A stretch of 64,000 nt of DNA, taken from NCBI GenBank assembly GCA_947623455.1, contig OX392542.1, forward strand, positions 10,051,625-10,115,624, in the 5' to 3' direction. The DNA comes from Mimachlamys varia. Its lineage: Eukaryota; Mollusca; Bivalvia; Pectinida; Pectinidae. Shown here piece after piece: positions 37,028-49,860 of this stretch. A program made the translations under genes and the position numbers. The notes beneath the pieces are model-generated. The model worked only from the letters and a program-made list of their open reading frames with translations. It made no database searches and was not told the origin of the DNA. Positions within the stretch are counted from its first letter, which is position 1, and each line of letters begins with the position of its first letter.

Positions 37028-37096
37028 ATGGCGGACCGAGATCGCCAAATGGGCCGATATGTTGATGAAAATTTACAAATCGAGAACTTGTCGGTG
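37028..37096 (+). CDS. DCX-EMAP: Candidate leader exon E (23 codons)
   Basis: ATG 37028 has an excellent start context (AAAATGG) and an in-frame TAA about 30 bases upstream. The 23 codons begin MADRDRQMGRYVDENLQ and end NLSV at GGTG|GTGAGT, phase 0. It would give the shortest isoform, with the DCX domains close to the N-terminus. The donor is the first base block of a 3 x 68-bp tandem repeat (37096-37299), so three GGTGAGTTTTT donors occur in a row; the spare ones would extend the exon. It is the leader nearest to the DCX exon (9.2 kb). Confidence 0.6.
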
Positions 37097-37299
37097 GTGA
37101 GTTTTTCTTTTAAAAATTTTCTTGTAAATTTAATTTGTGACGTTATGAATCTGCTTATTTTTTGGTGAGTTTTTCTTTTTAGAATTTTCTTGTAGGTTTA
37201 ATTTGTGACGTTATGAATCTGCTTATTGTTTGGTGAGTTTTTCTTTTTAGAATTTTCTTGTAGGTTTAATTTGAGACGTTATGAATCTGCTTATTTTTA
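37096..37299 (+). repeat. 3 x 68-bp repeat starting at the leader E splice donor
   Basis: GGTGAGTTTTTCTTTT begins at 37096, 37164 and 37232, exactly 68 bp apart; each copy ends AATCTGCTTATT. The first GT (37097) is the donor of leader E. Confidence 0.9.
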
Positions 37300-37721
37300 T
37301 TCTGATCTGTTGATACATTTTAATCTCGTTATTTGATTTTTTACATAGCTATTGTTTACAATGTTTGTTTTACACAAACTTAATTTCTGTCTGTTTGTTT
37401 GAATTTTATCATCTTATCAAACATATCGTTGTAATGTGTATGTGACAGAAATGATGTTTTATGAATGTTTGAATGTTTCCGCAAGGAATTACGCTCAACC
37501 GATCAAACTATAGAAAAAGTTTCTTTAGCTGAGCGGTATATTGCGGCTATTGTTTACTAGGATTACTTACTTCTCCTCCAGGAAAGAACTCGAATCTCGA
37601 GTTTTCCAGGGGTCAATTCTCTTCATTTGCAAGTATTGCTGGTATATGTCATATCACTCTGGTTCATACATGGGGGCCAATGATCAGTGTAACAATATCA
37701 ATTGTCATGTATTTATTTTAA
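37300..37721. other. Non-coding
   Basis: AT-rich, no feature recognised. Confidence 0.5.
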
Positions 37722-37790
37722 GCGTCTCCTCCTGGAGTCGAACCCGGGACCTTTGGCTGACTACCCTTATGCTCACTCTAGCTGCGGCGG
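37722..37790 (-). repeat. tRNA-like SINE fragment
   Basis: Minus strand: GCTAGAGTGAGCATAAGGGT then CCCGGGTTCGACTCC (B box). No good acceptor stem. Confidence 0.55.
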
Positions 37791-38579
37791 GTATTCACCA
37801 GAGTTACCTATTATAAACATCCTATAAAGATGGTTATCACAATATCTCTCTAGAATTATATCCGGATTCCCACATATTTTAGACCATTATACCTGTTAGG
37901 CGTATCACTCTATCAAAGGACCGTCCGCCTACTCGCAATCCATCATTTATGTCTTATTAGCATCAACACATGAATAATCATAATTGTAAGAAGTACATTT
38001 AAGCACTGTCTCATCTTGGTTTAATGATGATGAACATATTGCTCGGTAAAATGTATCCTTTTTTTCGTAATTTTTTATCAATATTTTCTTCAGAAGGCGT
38101 TTATTTTGGCATTCAACTGTTAATCATTCCCCAGAGTTGGCCAACACAAATACCATTATAAAGAAAACATTTTTATTGCAATTATAAACTTTTAAAATAC
38201 TTATAATCGCTTTGCATTAATGTTGTATTTCTTGTATTTTAGAAAATATTTCACATATCATTTTTTTTCACTCCTATAATCCTAAGTTATTCGTTATAAG
38301 CATACAAAATGTAGATGAAAAAAATGACTGTATGACTTTGAGTACAATGTTTTTCTTTGTGAAAGGTTACTCATGACACCACCCAACCACCCGACCACTC
38401 ATCGGTTTAAATAAGTACTTGATTTGATAATACTAACCGCTGAAGTGCTGCGTATAATTGTCAAATGCATGAACACTGTACAGGTCGATACTCTCTGATC
38501 CTTCTGATCTGCCAAAAGTTATCAATTCGTTTTCCAATACAATTTGGGGAACATTTTGAAAGTCAACCAAGGGCGAAGT
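37791..38579. other. Non-coding spacer
   Basis: AT-rich, nothing recognised. Confidence 0.5.
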
Positions 38580-39045
38580 GCTCAATGTACACACAAACAA
38601 CACACACAATAGCAAAGTCTTCAAATTGTCAAACCCATACACATACAATAACAAAGTCTTGATTAACATTCTCAAACTCGTACACATACTATAGTAAAGT
38701 CTTCAAATTGTCCAACTCATACACATACGATAGTGAAGTTTTAACATTGTCAAACTCATACACATACGATAGTGAAGTTTTAACATTGTCAAACTCATAC
38801 ACATACGATAGTGAAGTTTTAACATTGTCAAACTCGTACACATACATTAGCCAAGTCTTAACATTGTCAAACTCGTAAACATATATTAGCCAAGTCTTAA
38901 GTAACATTGTCAAACTCATACACATACAATAGCCAAGTCTTAATTAACATTGTCAAACTCATACACATACATTAGCCAAGTCTTAACATTGTCAAACTCA
39001 TACACATACAATAGCCAAGTCTTAGCATTGTCAAACTCCTGTCAT
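38580..39045. repeat. 39-bp tandem array
   Basis: About ten to eleven copies of a unit like TTAACATTGTCAAACTCATA + CACATACGATAGTGAAGTT. The step is 39 bp in the centre and a few bases longer at the edges. Confidence 0.9.
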
Positions 39046-42000
39046 TACTTTACGCTGAAACCACTTCTAAACTTAAATACACGTAGTCCCTTACATCGAC
39101 CAGACTTTAGTATCATTTATAACTGCCAATCATCTACTATAAACGATACCGAGCCCTCAGTCACACTTTGGCATCACCCTTTTTATAACCAACACCTTAC
39201 AATGTATAACCCTTATTGACTCTTGGACCTAAACATTATGAAATATCATTGTTCATTACGTAGCCAGAGACATGATGTTAAAATGAAAACGGAAACTGCT
39301 GTCACTCAACTTAAAGCTATTTTATATGTCAATAAACGACTCTACAGTGTTCCGACAACATGTGTGTCATTATTATGGATATTTCATGCTGGAAATGTGA
39401 GGTGAGACTAGCTGATTGGTGCTTTGGGTACGGGATCAACCAACATAATGGTTTATGTATGATTTGGGACAAAGGGATATTAGTACTAAACAATTTCTAC
39501 TGTCATTAAAACTATACAGGTTCAGTATTACACGATAAGAATCTATTATCAATGATACCGTTTCTCTGTTTTGTTTTCTCTTGATGATTTGATTTGAATT
39601 TAATGGAAATATATTACTTGTTGTATGGTACTGCTTCAAATTTAAAAAGCGCTTTTAATTTTTTATTCTCAAAATAACATTAAACACCTTTTACTTGTTT
39701 AAGCCTACCACATAATCAGTAATGAAATGAAACAATGAAGTGTGTAACGTGGCAGATGACAGCTTATTCTTTACTCGTGCCGTGTGGTACATGTCTCTTC
39801 GTTCCCTAGTCCTTTTCACGTGGTCGTGGGTTTTTGGCCTACGTGTTCTTGTACTTTGTTTTCCTTCACAATCTTGACTGTTGATAGGTCGTGAACGAAT
39901 TGGAGGACAGGATCTATAGTAAGATATCCCCACCTTGTTTAATCATTTTTAGATAAACGACTTAATCCACTTAAAGAGGCATCACGTTAAAACTATATTT
40001 TTTATGCTTATTTAGAATTATTGTATATATGAATTAAATGTATACTCTTGTGGAAAATTAATGGGCGATTTACGCTGAAATATGTTCTCAAAAATTTTAA
40101 TTAATAATTAAAAAAGGGAATCACTATTCGTTGATCAACGATTTGGACATGCAAATTTTTTTGCATCACATATGATAACGCATGCGCATAACAAGCTACA
40201 TCGGTAAACAAAAAATGGCGATCCGCGTGACCTACATGTAACTACCAAGCGAAAAGTGGCCGAAAGGTCAAATTTTAACGTAAGGATTTTATTACGGAAG
40301 CATTATGAGGGATGGGAAGTATTCAAGGGAGCGACTAACAGCCCAATTGTTTGCATTGTTACAGTTTTCTTCTGGATAGCCGGTGACACAGTTTTGATTT
40401 GGTTTTGGGGCTTCCCAAGGGATAACTCTTTCATTCCTCTGAAATGCGTGTGCAAAACTTGAAAACGTGTATTGTAATATTCCCTTTATAATATCCAGTA
40501 AAACGGCATTATTGAATTATATTGCTGAAGAGAAAGACCTTTTCACATACAAGAAAAACCGTATGGGGGGGGGGGGGGTACGTTATAAAACGCCGGTATC
40601 CCGGGCGATTGAGCTTAATGTATACAGATTCAATTTGGACAAAATGAATAAATTTATGTCATCATGTGCGGATAAAAAATTCTTGTCATTGCTAATCTAT
40701 AAAATACGGATTGTACAAATATTATCGGGTTTAGACCCCGGTATTAAATTTGATATGAATCAAAATATATGCATTATATAAGTGAAGTCATTAATTCATA
40801 AAAAAAATCATATACATGTATGTCCCATGTCTGCAGTTGTGTTGAAAATGTTAACGAACCTTTGAATTTACATAAAAAAAGTAAAATGAATCATAACATA
40901 TATAAATGGATTAAGTATTGGACAATTATCTTCTCGACAAGTTCCTTTGATATATATATTATACATGTATTCTACATATTTAGTGCGTGGTGCGTCATAT
41001 GAGTGCACGGACTTTCGTGATACATATATAATTGTAAGTGTTAAATTATGTTGACGCTGAAAGTTGGATAGATCTTAGATGAATATATAGAAAGTCTGAA
41101 AAAAATCTTCAAGACATCGAGTTGTATAAAAAAAAATCGGAATCATTTCATTTCATTTTTGCACTTTTCAATGCATGCACACCTTTTGTGAAATGGTTCT
41201 AAATGAGGATTCGTGAAGATAACTTTTTACAGAAATTAAGGTTTGCCCTATGGTTGTCATCGTCGGAAACCCACATGACACTGTTAAACGTACAATGTAA
41301 GATAGTGCAGTGTCGTATTGGTTTCTGACAATGCATGGCTAACGGTCTCAGTCAGGTACTGATGTCGATAAATGATGCAGAGATGTCGACATAAATTTCT
41401 TCATATGAATATCGTGTGTAATTAACGTCTGATTATTAATGTGAATATGATTCAATAAATTGATACACGGACTTTGTGTCTGGTTCATCATCGGACCTAT
41501 ACATTACGCGTCCCCTCCCGTTGGGCCCTTCGTCGACATGCGACAAAATAGTCACGTGATTGACGCGTGATCATCGCTATTTTTATCGGGCTTTCCCGAG
41601 AAATGCAATTTTGCAAGTGGCTAATAAACACATTTTGAGAGGACTTTGAATATTGAAATAACAGGAAAATGCATCTGGTAGTGCAGACAGCATGTACATT
41701 AAATAAATTCATCGTAGACTTCCCCGGGATGCCCCTTTAATAAACACCTGTCTCTTATTTGGCATAGTGACAATATATATAAAACATACCCCTTTTTATG
41801 TGATCTAAGACAATGCATGGCATGGAATTCCCTCCCCTGTGAAAACAGCAATATGAAGCCCTAGCTAGCATTTCGATATCCTTTTCAACGCGAAAATTAT
41901 GGTTAGATACTATCTATACCAGTTTAATAAAATGTTTTCTACCAAAATACTCAGTGTTATTCCACTCTCAGACCATGGTATAAACGTGCTGACTGTTGGA

Positions 42001-42252
42001 TAATTATATGTTATATACCACTCGTGAAATATCTCCTTTCGGACTTTTGATTGATTGAGATGTTGAACTTTGACCTGAATCAGGTGGGTCAATGCAATGT
42101 GCTGATTATTGACCTCGTCATTGATTGTTGACGTCGTCACAATTTGGTGGGAATATATACGAGATGATGTGTTTTCGCGCAAAAATCATCCGCGGTTCAC
42201 AAAAAACAACAATGCCACTGCGACTTAATAGCATTGTGGTAGAAACAGTTCA
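39046..42252. other. Long non-coding stretch
   Basis: AT-rich with a G-run at about 40565-40577. Short open frames (for example 40467-40781) have no splice or start support. The segment around 39970-40240 is compositionally different (ATGCGCATAAC, AAAATGGCGATCCGCG), but no family was recognised. Confidence 0.5.
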
Positions 42253-42375
42253 CACGACTCGTGGTTATTGGATATGGAACTTATTTCACTCGAGCTAAAG
42301 CTCGTGTCTCTTGTAACTTTAAAAAAATAATTAACTCGAGTGAAATAAATTCCATATCCAACAACCACTCGTTGT
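42253..42375. repeat. Foldback element
   Basis: Arms of about 40 bp: GTGGTTATTGGATATGGAAC ... TTTCACTCGAG and CTCGAGTGAAATAAATTCCA ... CAACCAC are nearly perfect reverse complements around a 40-bp loop. Confidence 0.85.
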
Positions 42376-45300
42376 GTTGCCTCTATATACATTATACTGG
42401 CAGATTTTCTACCATGGCTTTACAATGAGGGATCACAATTAATAGGTTGTATACTAACATACCATAGAAATGATAGACGAAACATCAACTTATAAAGTGT
42501 TTAATCTTACGACAGACAGGTATTTTAGCAGCGGACCTTTCCCCGTAATACAGCCAACCTTCAATTCAAATTAGACAATATACACAACTTAATCTTATAA
42601 AGTAGATACTTTCCCGAGACCTACATGATTTATTTTGGTTATTGTCTGTGTGGCTATTGTTGAGTTGTTTAGTCCCCGAGGTTTGTGGAGCCTCCATAGC
42701 CACATGTATCTCATTTGAGTAGTGGCACGGTACATAATATACACATTGTCGAAGTACACGATTTGCAATTAACTAGTTTAATTTTACTTTTAAAATTATA
42801 AAAGGGGTTTTACGCACCTGACCATTCTGCTTCTACATTAGTTTAGAAATGTTGGATTCCCACCCTTTGCCCCCCAGCATCACTGAAGAGTCCTAGGACG
42901 ACGAAACAGCTGTGTGGTGCAATTTAATTCATTTTTATGGCATACTGTATCTATTACTAAATTTAAAAGTTGCAGCACATGTGTGTGTTACGTCACCTTT
43001 AATTCATTATTGCTCAATATCTTTAAAATGTCTGTAGCTGTTAACGGGCTGTCCTATAACTTTCACTAAAACATTATCATATGTGGAATGTATATTCGAG
43101 TACTTTTGGTTGTGCTATTTTCAGTGATCTTGGTAATAATTTTCAATGATAGTTTTTGTATCAAAAAATACCTTTCAATAATTTTGTTAAATATGATAAT
43201 TGATTGTAAGACCAGACTAAATAATTCGAGAAATAGGACTACGTGCAGGTTAATGAAACATTGATCTCAACGTGGGATATCCTGACTGAATAATTTCACG
43301 GTTTCAGACTTGTTTCGCCTCACAGCTCCCTTGAAAGGATGCAAAACACTACAACACACTTTTTATAAACAACAAACAACTTATATTCCGCTTGTTGGAA
43401 TTAACCACCTATAACAACCTTGTTACGAGTACAGCAATAGATAATCAATAGCTACAACAACAGCCTTACCAGAACTTATACAGTCGTCACCGCCATTAAT
43501 TTTACGTCGCGTTTCTTTTTTTCCGCAAAATAATATTCAATTGTCCGCCATTTATATTTTGCTTGTGTACAATATATCTCACGAACCCTTGGACTGATTT
43601 GGTTCATATTCACACAATACCATTCCACACACAAGTTCTACACCTGAAAAGATTTTGGTAGTCATCCTACAAGGGTCTAAGGTTACACTTGACCAATTTG
43701 TTGGGGTGGTGGTTAGGGTTATCAATGTGATCCCCTTTTGGCTTTGCCTTTAAACTTGCTTCAAAAACATGCACTTTCTAGATGGCTGAGTCTTATTCAC
43801 CATCTATTTTTAGCGTGACTAGATGACATAGATGTCATAGAACGTCTCAAAAGAAACGCATCAATACAAACAAATCCCAGAATAAAATGCATACACGTGA
43901 AAACTGCTGCAACTGTGTGGTACCAGCACCATGCATGCACGTGCGTGTATATGAACTATAAACTTAGCCAGGACCACTGTACAATAAAACTTCAAGGCAA
44001 ACCGGGGTCGGTGTATCAGTTTAACGTCCATTTTAGATCTACCCAATTGTTTCAGGCGAGTGATTATAGTGCAAAATTCATTATTTCGGTCACGAACACG
44101 GTAAACCGTGGTTATGTAATGGGCTGATGAAATGGATACATATATTGGGATAATATCAACCGATTGATACGGATTTTTCGACAAGGGCCGTTGTAACAGA
44201 TCTGTACAGCTGTACACATTTAATGTACACCCGTAGGTGATATTGTATACAACCGATAGGTTCCCCGAGGTGTTGTCCCAGTAACTGATGATATGCATTA
44301 TTTATAAAGTCATGCGATGATGACGGATCTATCGAAATGTTCGAGATGATTCGAAACAAAACTGCGGTACAATGTACGGTAAAATCTTCCCAGTGACAAT
44401 GTACCTTTCCCAGTTATTTTTTTCCGAATGATTATTTCGACATCGCTATGCAAGTTTATTGTGCATCTAAAGCTGATAGTATCTTTATTCCCGTATTAAT
44501 CATTGAAACATTGTAGTTTATTAAGGAGCGTATCGAGTGATAATTTTACAAGCTTATTAATAACTTTTTATAGGGAAATTTCACCGGAAATAACCTGATC
44601 AATTGTTGGTATATATCATGACTAACCATGAACCACTTCTTTTGGCATGTAATTGCCAAGAGGTGTGTTAATTTTAACGAAACAAGCGAAAAAATACATG
44701 TTCCTGGAGAGGGGGGATTAGCCAATGTCGATAGAGTATCAATGTCGTAATACTCTCCATTTTTAAGCACACAAATAGGGAAATGTGTTGGTCTGGATAT
44801 GACTCTATCAAATCGATTATGTTTTCACCTGAATTGCGGCTTTGTATAACGTCACATATATAAAGCATATAGGCAGGTAATTCCTTCATCATCTGAACAT
44901 AACATGGGCGTTTGTAAGGAAGTCTGAGTTTGCTGGTTTCTTAATAAAAATCCGCATACTCCACAGTTTTAACATTTGCCTTGAAAAAAGTCTCCTCATT
45001 TTGTTCAGAAATCTAAATAGTATCCAAGGTGTTCTTTTAAAATATTCAAAATACCATCCAGTATGCATATTTGAATAATACCTTATTCTGTCGCTTTTTG
45101 CAATACAAGGTCAAAACAGAAACCATGTGTTTGCATTGATAGAGTTATATCCAGTCAAACAAGTTCCTTTTTGTGTGCTATAGACACTGGAAGGAATAAC
45201 AGCATTGCTGTTTAGGGCTACATATGCATGTATGCTGAACATGAGATAATTGTTCCCCTTGGAACTAGCTAGACTTAACAGACATCTTGGCATATAACAT

Positions 45301-45920
45301 GCCCAAAGCAAGGTTCCATTGTTAGCCATGGTAATATTATTAATTTGTCCAGTTATATCTGTTAAATTTGCCCGAAATAGTGATTGAAAAGACTGTAACA
45401 ATATCACATGATATGCTAATTAGATGCCCATAAAGGCGACAATGTGTTTTGAACAGTTTGCACAATATTTTTCAAACAATAGATTACACAAATCCTGGTA
45501 AATTTGATAATGTAGAAAAAGTTGTGAGCCTTATAGCATATTCCTTTCAGCGGAACGTTTTAGATGTGCCAACTTGGAACTGGTTTGCTAAATGGAACAG
45601 AACGTGCCAAATTCCGTTCCTGTGGGTGAAAATCTAATAAAGAAACAACTTTTCCGGAAATAACCAAAACTGTTCGGTCATAAAATTTGCAAAACAATGC
45701 GAGTAATCCCTTTTATTTATAAATTGTATACACTACGATGCAACTTGGAGTCGGAAGTGATATATTTTACTGATGAAATGCTATTTAACTGGTTACTTTT
45801 ATATATTTTAACAATTCATTGAACATCTGAAACGAAAACCTTTCACTGGCCGCCAAATTGGATCCAACCTGGAACCATCAAACGAGACGGTCCCGACGAA
45901 CCGGTTCGTTCTTGTGGAAC
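42376..45920. other. Long non-coding stretch
   Basis: AT-rich intronic DNA. Open frames on both strands at 43861-44300 overlap each other, with no supporting signals. No exon recognised. Confidence 0.5.
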
Positions 45921-45921
45921 G

Positions 45922-45992
45922 TCGTGCTCCATTTAGCGGAACGTCTGGATCGTTCCGGAACAACCAGAACGTTCCGCTAAATGGAACACGAT
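45922..45992. repeat. Short foldback element
   Basis: CGTGCTCCATTTAGCGGAAC and GTTCCGCTAAATGGAACACG form about 22-bp arms. Related pieces (AACTGGTTTGCTAAATGGAA) lie at 45570-45625. Confidence 0.75.
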
Positions 45993-46249
45993 ATCAAACT
46001 TATAATTTCCGCTAATACAATAGTTCTATATAAATATATATATATTATTTCATATAACCATTAAAATTGCTTATTCGAAAATGGCTAATTTTGGCAACAC
46101 GCCAAAACAAAAGTACCATTTACGAAGCACGGGGATTATCTATTTTATCGAGTGTACGAGGTTTAATTTGATGGGACACCGGGCAAATGTCCAAGTTAAT
46201 TGGGAATATTGGTGTCAGGTTCATTAATTGGTGATTTTCTATTTTCCAG
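45993..46249 (+). other. Intron end before the DCX exon
   Basis: Ends GATTTTCTATTTTCCAG. It also contains a 48-codon open frame from ATG 46081 that does not match in phase. Confidence 0.6.
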
Positions 46250-46978
46250 AGTGAAATCCAATATGCCTACAGCGATGAGGAACCTGACGGTCACCCCGAC
46301 CCCCGGCCCTTTACTGACTCCTACCGAGGTCATCCCTTCACATTGGGTGGGGCAGCCAGGTACGAACAGCGCAAAAACGGGACAGGTTCTGTAAAAACCG
46401 TGCCCGCCATTCCTCCCGGAAAACGGAAGGAGAACGGCGTGAAGGCAAACCTTGTGACGTTTTACATTAACGGTGACAGGAACTATAAGGGGCTGACGCT
46501 AGCTGTCAGTGGTAAAAAATGGCTGAACATCGACAAACTTAAAGAACACTTAACACAAAAGATCGGAACGAATTGGCCAATAAAATGTATATTCACAATA
46601 CCAGATCGACAGTTAATAGACGATCTAGACAAGTTCGAGAACAACAGATCGTACATCGTGTGTAAGGATAAAAACGCACAGGTGAACGGCATCCATTACG
46701 GTTACTCCAAGGAGAAGCACTGGGTTACCAAAAGACCATCAGCAGGCAAGATACGCAAAAACGATTTAGGGATGCTGAAACAAAACGCACCAGCGAACTC
46801 GCCATCGAAAAACCGCAGAGTGATAACTATTATACAAAACAAAAACAGGATCCGGAAAGAGAAAGTGATTCTTAATCCGGAAACGTCAATGTCTTTTGAC
46901 CAGATTCTAAGTGATATGGGAGATATGATCAACATGAACGCAACTGCATTATACCTTTACAAGAAGCCGGAAACACGG
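46250..46978 (+). CDS. DCX-EMAP: DCX1 and most of DCX2 exon of DCX-EMAP
   Basis: Acceptor TCTATTTTCCAG|AGT and donor CACGG|GTAAGT, phase 0 at both ends, 243 codons. Residues 1-65 are a linker starting SEIQYAYSDEEPDGHPDP. Around 66-165 is the first doublecortin domain: LVTFYINGDRNYKG, then the KWLNIDKLKEHLTQKI helix, IPDRQLIDDLDKF and RSYIVCKDK, matching the ubiquitin-like DCX pattern (FYxNGDxxxxG ... SYVC). From about 200 the second domain begins (RRVITIIQNKNRIRKEK, SFDQILSDMGD, ATALYLYKKPETR) and continues in the next exon. Known: DCX domains bind between tubulin protofilaments and stabilise microtubules; tandem pairs are usual. This is the phase-0 acceptor that every candidate leader would join. 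Confidence 0.93.
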
Positions 46979-47189
46979 GTAAGTTTAGTTATGTATGTAT
47001 GTATTTATTAAATAATTAACAAAATTATACAGAGTTTTGCAGTTTGGGATACATTTGTTTTGGAAAGCAAAACGTTGGGTTTGACAAGATTGATTTTCAA
47101 TTCTAAACATGTAACTACATCAATACTACTTTTATTACTTATTAACACAATCATTCAAACACCAAAAGGATCCCTACAGAAGTGTAACA

Positions 47190-47390
47190 GTTCTAAAATA
47201 TCAGAGAATACCGATTCGTCAACAAAACCATACTCAAAATCGATTAAACTAGTGACAAAATATGAACTAAGAAAAAAATGATAAGTAGATCCTTGAGAAT
47301 TAGTCCGGAGGAGAAAGTGTCTTCTGATTCGTCGACAAAACCTGCCATATAAATCACATCCAAGTAAACGTCACGCCGTGAGAACTTAAT
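47190..47390 (-). repeat. Dispersed 230-bp repeat, copy 4
   Basis: Reverse orientation: AAAATCGATTAAACTAGTG, then TCTTCTGATTCGTCGACAAA, then ATCCAAGTAAACGTCACG. Confidence 0.8.
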
Positions 47391-47924
47391 TGGGCATCAT
47401 TCCCAATCTCAACAAGTAGCCATACTTATGAGAAAATATTGTTATACATACTTAAATATAACACACGATTGTAGAAATTAGATTAGTGATCACTTTCTAT
47501 CCGTTTTCTTTTCTTGTAGATTATTGAATGACAAGAAGAAAAATCATGATCTTAACTCATTTTCTCGATTAATTTGAAATCAGTCGATATCTGGAAAAAA
47601 TAATTTTATATTTCTTATAATTACATGCAGCTCTTTCATGCTTTAAACATAAACTCCACTTTTTAAGAAGTTAGGCAGATCATTGTTAACACTTCGTAAA
47701 GTCACACACCAGTTATAATATCACATTACGTACCCGTAATGTTAATGATCACAGCGAGAAATTAATTTATAACAACTGTTAGACTGCAAAAGTTTAAAGT
47801 TGAACGAACAAGTGGGATGATCTTATAAATGATATTAAAAAGGAGTAATTGTTAGTCTATCCTTGTTTCAAACCCATAGCTAATTTAGAAATTATAAAAT
47901 AATGAAAATAATGGAGCGCCAGCA

Positions 47925-48135
47925 AATTCAAAAACCTAACTCAAAATCGATTAATCTTGGAGCAAAATATTAAAAAAAGGAAAAATTTACATGGAGACCC
48001 TTGTAAAAGTACAAGAGAATAAGACCAGGTGTCCTGGAAGAGTACGCGTCTTCTGCCTCCTCGACGACAAGTCGTTAACAGTCTCCAATAAGGCAGATAT
48101 AAAATCAATACTCGAGGTTCTCACTCGGCTTTGAC
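47925..48135 (-). repeat. Dispersed 230-bp repeat, copy 5
   Basis: Reverse orientation: AAAATCGATTAATCTTGG, AATAAGACCAGGTGTCCTGG, GCGTCTTCTGCCTCCTCGAC. Ends near GAGGTTCTCACTCGG. Confidence 0.8.
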
Positions 48136-48204
48136 GAACAACATCACACTTTAATAGCATTTTCCACCTTTACAAAAGCATTAATACTTAGTTGTTGATC
48201 AAGT

Positions 48205-48790
48205 CACCAGACTATCAGCACCGTCACAGACATATTACAGACAACATCACACGTTTGTCACCAGACTATCAGCACCGTCACAGACATATTACAGACAACA
48301 TCACACGCTTGTCACCAGACTATCAGCACCGTTACAGACATATTACAGACAACATCACACGCTTGTCACCGTCACAGACATATTACAGACAACATCACAC
48401 GCTTGTCACCGTCACAGACATATTACAGACAACATCACACGCTTGTCACCAGACCGTCTGCACCGTCACAGACATATTACAGACAACATCACACGCTTGT
48501 CACCAGACTATCTGCACCGTCACAGACATATTACAGACAGCATCACACGCTTGTCACCAGACTATCTGCACCGTCACAGACATATTACAGACAACATCAC
48601 ACGCTTGTCACCGTCACAGACATATTACAGACAACATCACACGCTTGTCACCGTCACAGACATATTACAGACAACATAACACGCTTGTCACCGTCACAGA
48701 CATATTACAGACAACATCACACGTTACAGACAACATCACACGCTTGTCACCGTCACAGACACATTACAGACAACATCACACGCTTGTCTG
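48205..48790. repeat. 36/52-bp tandem array
   Basis: About thirteen copies of CAGACATATTACAGACAACA + TCACACGCTTGTCACCGT. Some copies carry an extra AGACTATCAGCACC block, giving 52-bp units. The unit reads on in three frames because of its length, not because it codes. Confidence 0.93.
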
Positions 48791-49075
48791 TCAGTATAAC
48801 ATAGTCACATTTACTACAATAAAGACGACATAAACACGTATTGATTTATCGTGAAAGTGCTCCATTATTTATAGGTTTTCAGTCAACCATCATTTTTTGT
48901 CTCTTGTAGTGACATAATAAATGTGCATAATTAAGACATTTTACTCTCATTACGTTGTCACGAAAACACTCCCCTTATTTTATGTTCACAATATGTGAAT
49001 AACGTCTGTATCCGGTTTATATTGATCGTGCTAAAATGTATTTTGATATATCATAAAGGAATTGCGTTCCGCATA
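48791..49075. other. Intronic spacer
   Basis: Nothing recognised. Confidence 0.5.
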
Positions 49076-49492
49076 TACAGTCAAACCTGCTCTAACGGCC
49101 ACCTTGAATAAGCGGCCACTTCCGTTAAGCGGCCAGTCTGTGGTCCACCCGATGGAAAACACTATATATTGAACTTTAAATAAGCGGTCACCTGTCTAAC
49201 GCGACCAATGGCCATAACAATTTGCCCAAAGTCGTTGTATCGTTCTGTATTAAGCAGCCATTTTGTCCGGAAATAGACATCTGCGATGATCACATGACCA
49301 ATTATTTTTACATGGTTTATTGATATTAATATCAAAATACATGTATGATTAAGTGCATTATAATATTTATCTGTTAAAAATAAAAATGAGCAATAGGCCG
49401 TTTCTGGCCAACCTGGTTTAAGCAGCCACCTGTCTTAAGCAGCCAATATCTGTCGGTCCCTTGGGTGGCCGCTTAATACAGGTTTGACTGTA
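49076..49492. mobile_element. Non-autonomous DNA transposon (MITE), Tc1/mariner-pogo-like
   Basis: Terminal inverted repeats CAGTCAAACCTG (49078-49089) and CAGGTTTGACTG (49479-49490) are flanked by TA on both sides, the target of Tc1/mariner-type transposases. Inside are repeated AAGCGGCCAC phrases. No transposase frame. Confidence 0.8.
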
Positions 49493-49639
49493 TACAGTAT
49501 TAATATTTAAAAAAAAAATATAACACTGTCTTTCATTCCAGCAATGTTATTTGTGCCTGTAAATTGATAATGTCGGTGTTTCGTTTAAAGTGGATTCGAA
49601 CGGATTCATAAAAGGTTATGTTTTTTTTTGTTAAAAGAA

Positions 49640-49860
49640 AACAAAATCAGAGAATACCAAAGCGTCAACAAAACCATAATCCGAATCGATTAAACTAGAG
49701 GCAAAATAGGAACAAAGGAAAGATTAACATGGAGACTCTCGTAAAAGCACAAGAGAATAAGACCAGGTGTTTCGGAAGAGTAAATGTCTTCTGCTTCATC
49801 GACGACACTTGCCATGTAAATCTTTGTCACATCCAAATAAGCATCAATCCTTTTAGTCCT
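49640..49860 (-). repeat. Dispersed 230-bp repeat, copy 6
   Basis: Reverse orientation, well preserved. On the minus strand the frame DAYLDVTKIYMASVVDEAED is open to LPLV and a stop. Confidence 0.85.

Noticed and set aside
40256..40462. 68-codon frame near a compositionally different segment
   Set aside because: No ATG start, no domain, and no splice border; possibly a repeat fragment I cannot name.
43861..44300. Open frames of 145 codons (-) and 76 codons (+)
   Set aside because: They overlap each other, show no splice or start context and no recognisable motif.
46081..46224. 48-codon frame from a good-context ATG just before the DCX exon
   Set aside because: A donor in a fitting phase is lacking: ACGAG|GTTTAA would be phase 2 and CAG|GTTCAT leaves too short an intron for the phase-0 acceptor at 46250.
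48192..48833. 213-codon frame
   Set aside because: Read-through of the 36/52-bp tandem array.
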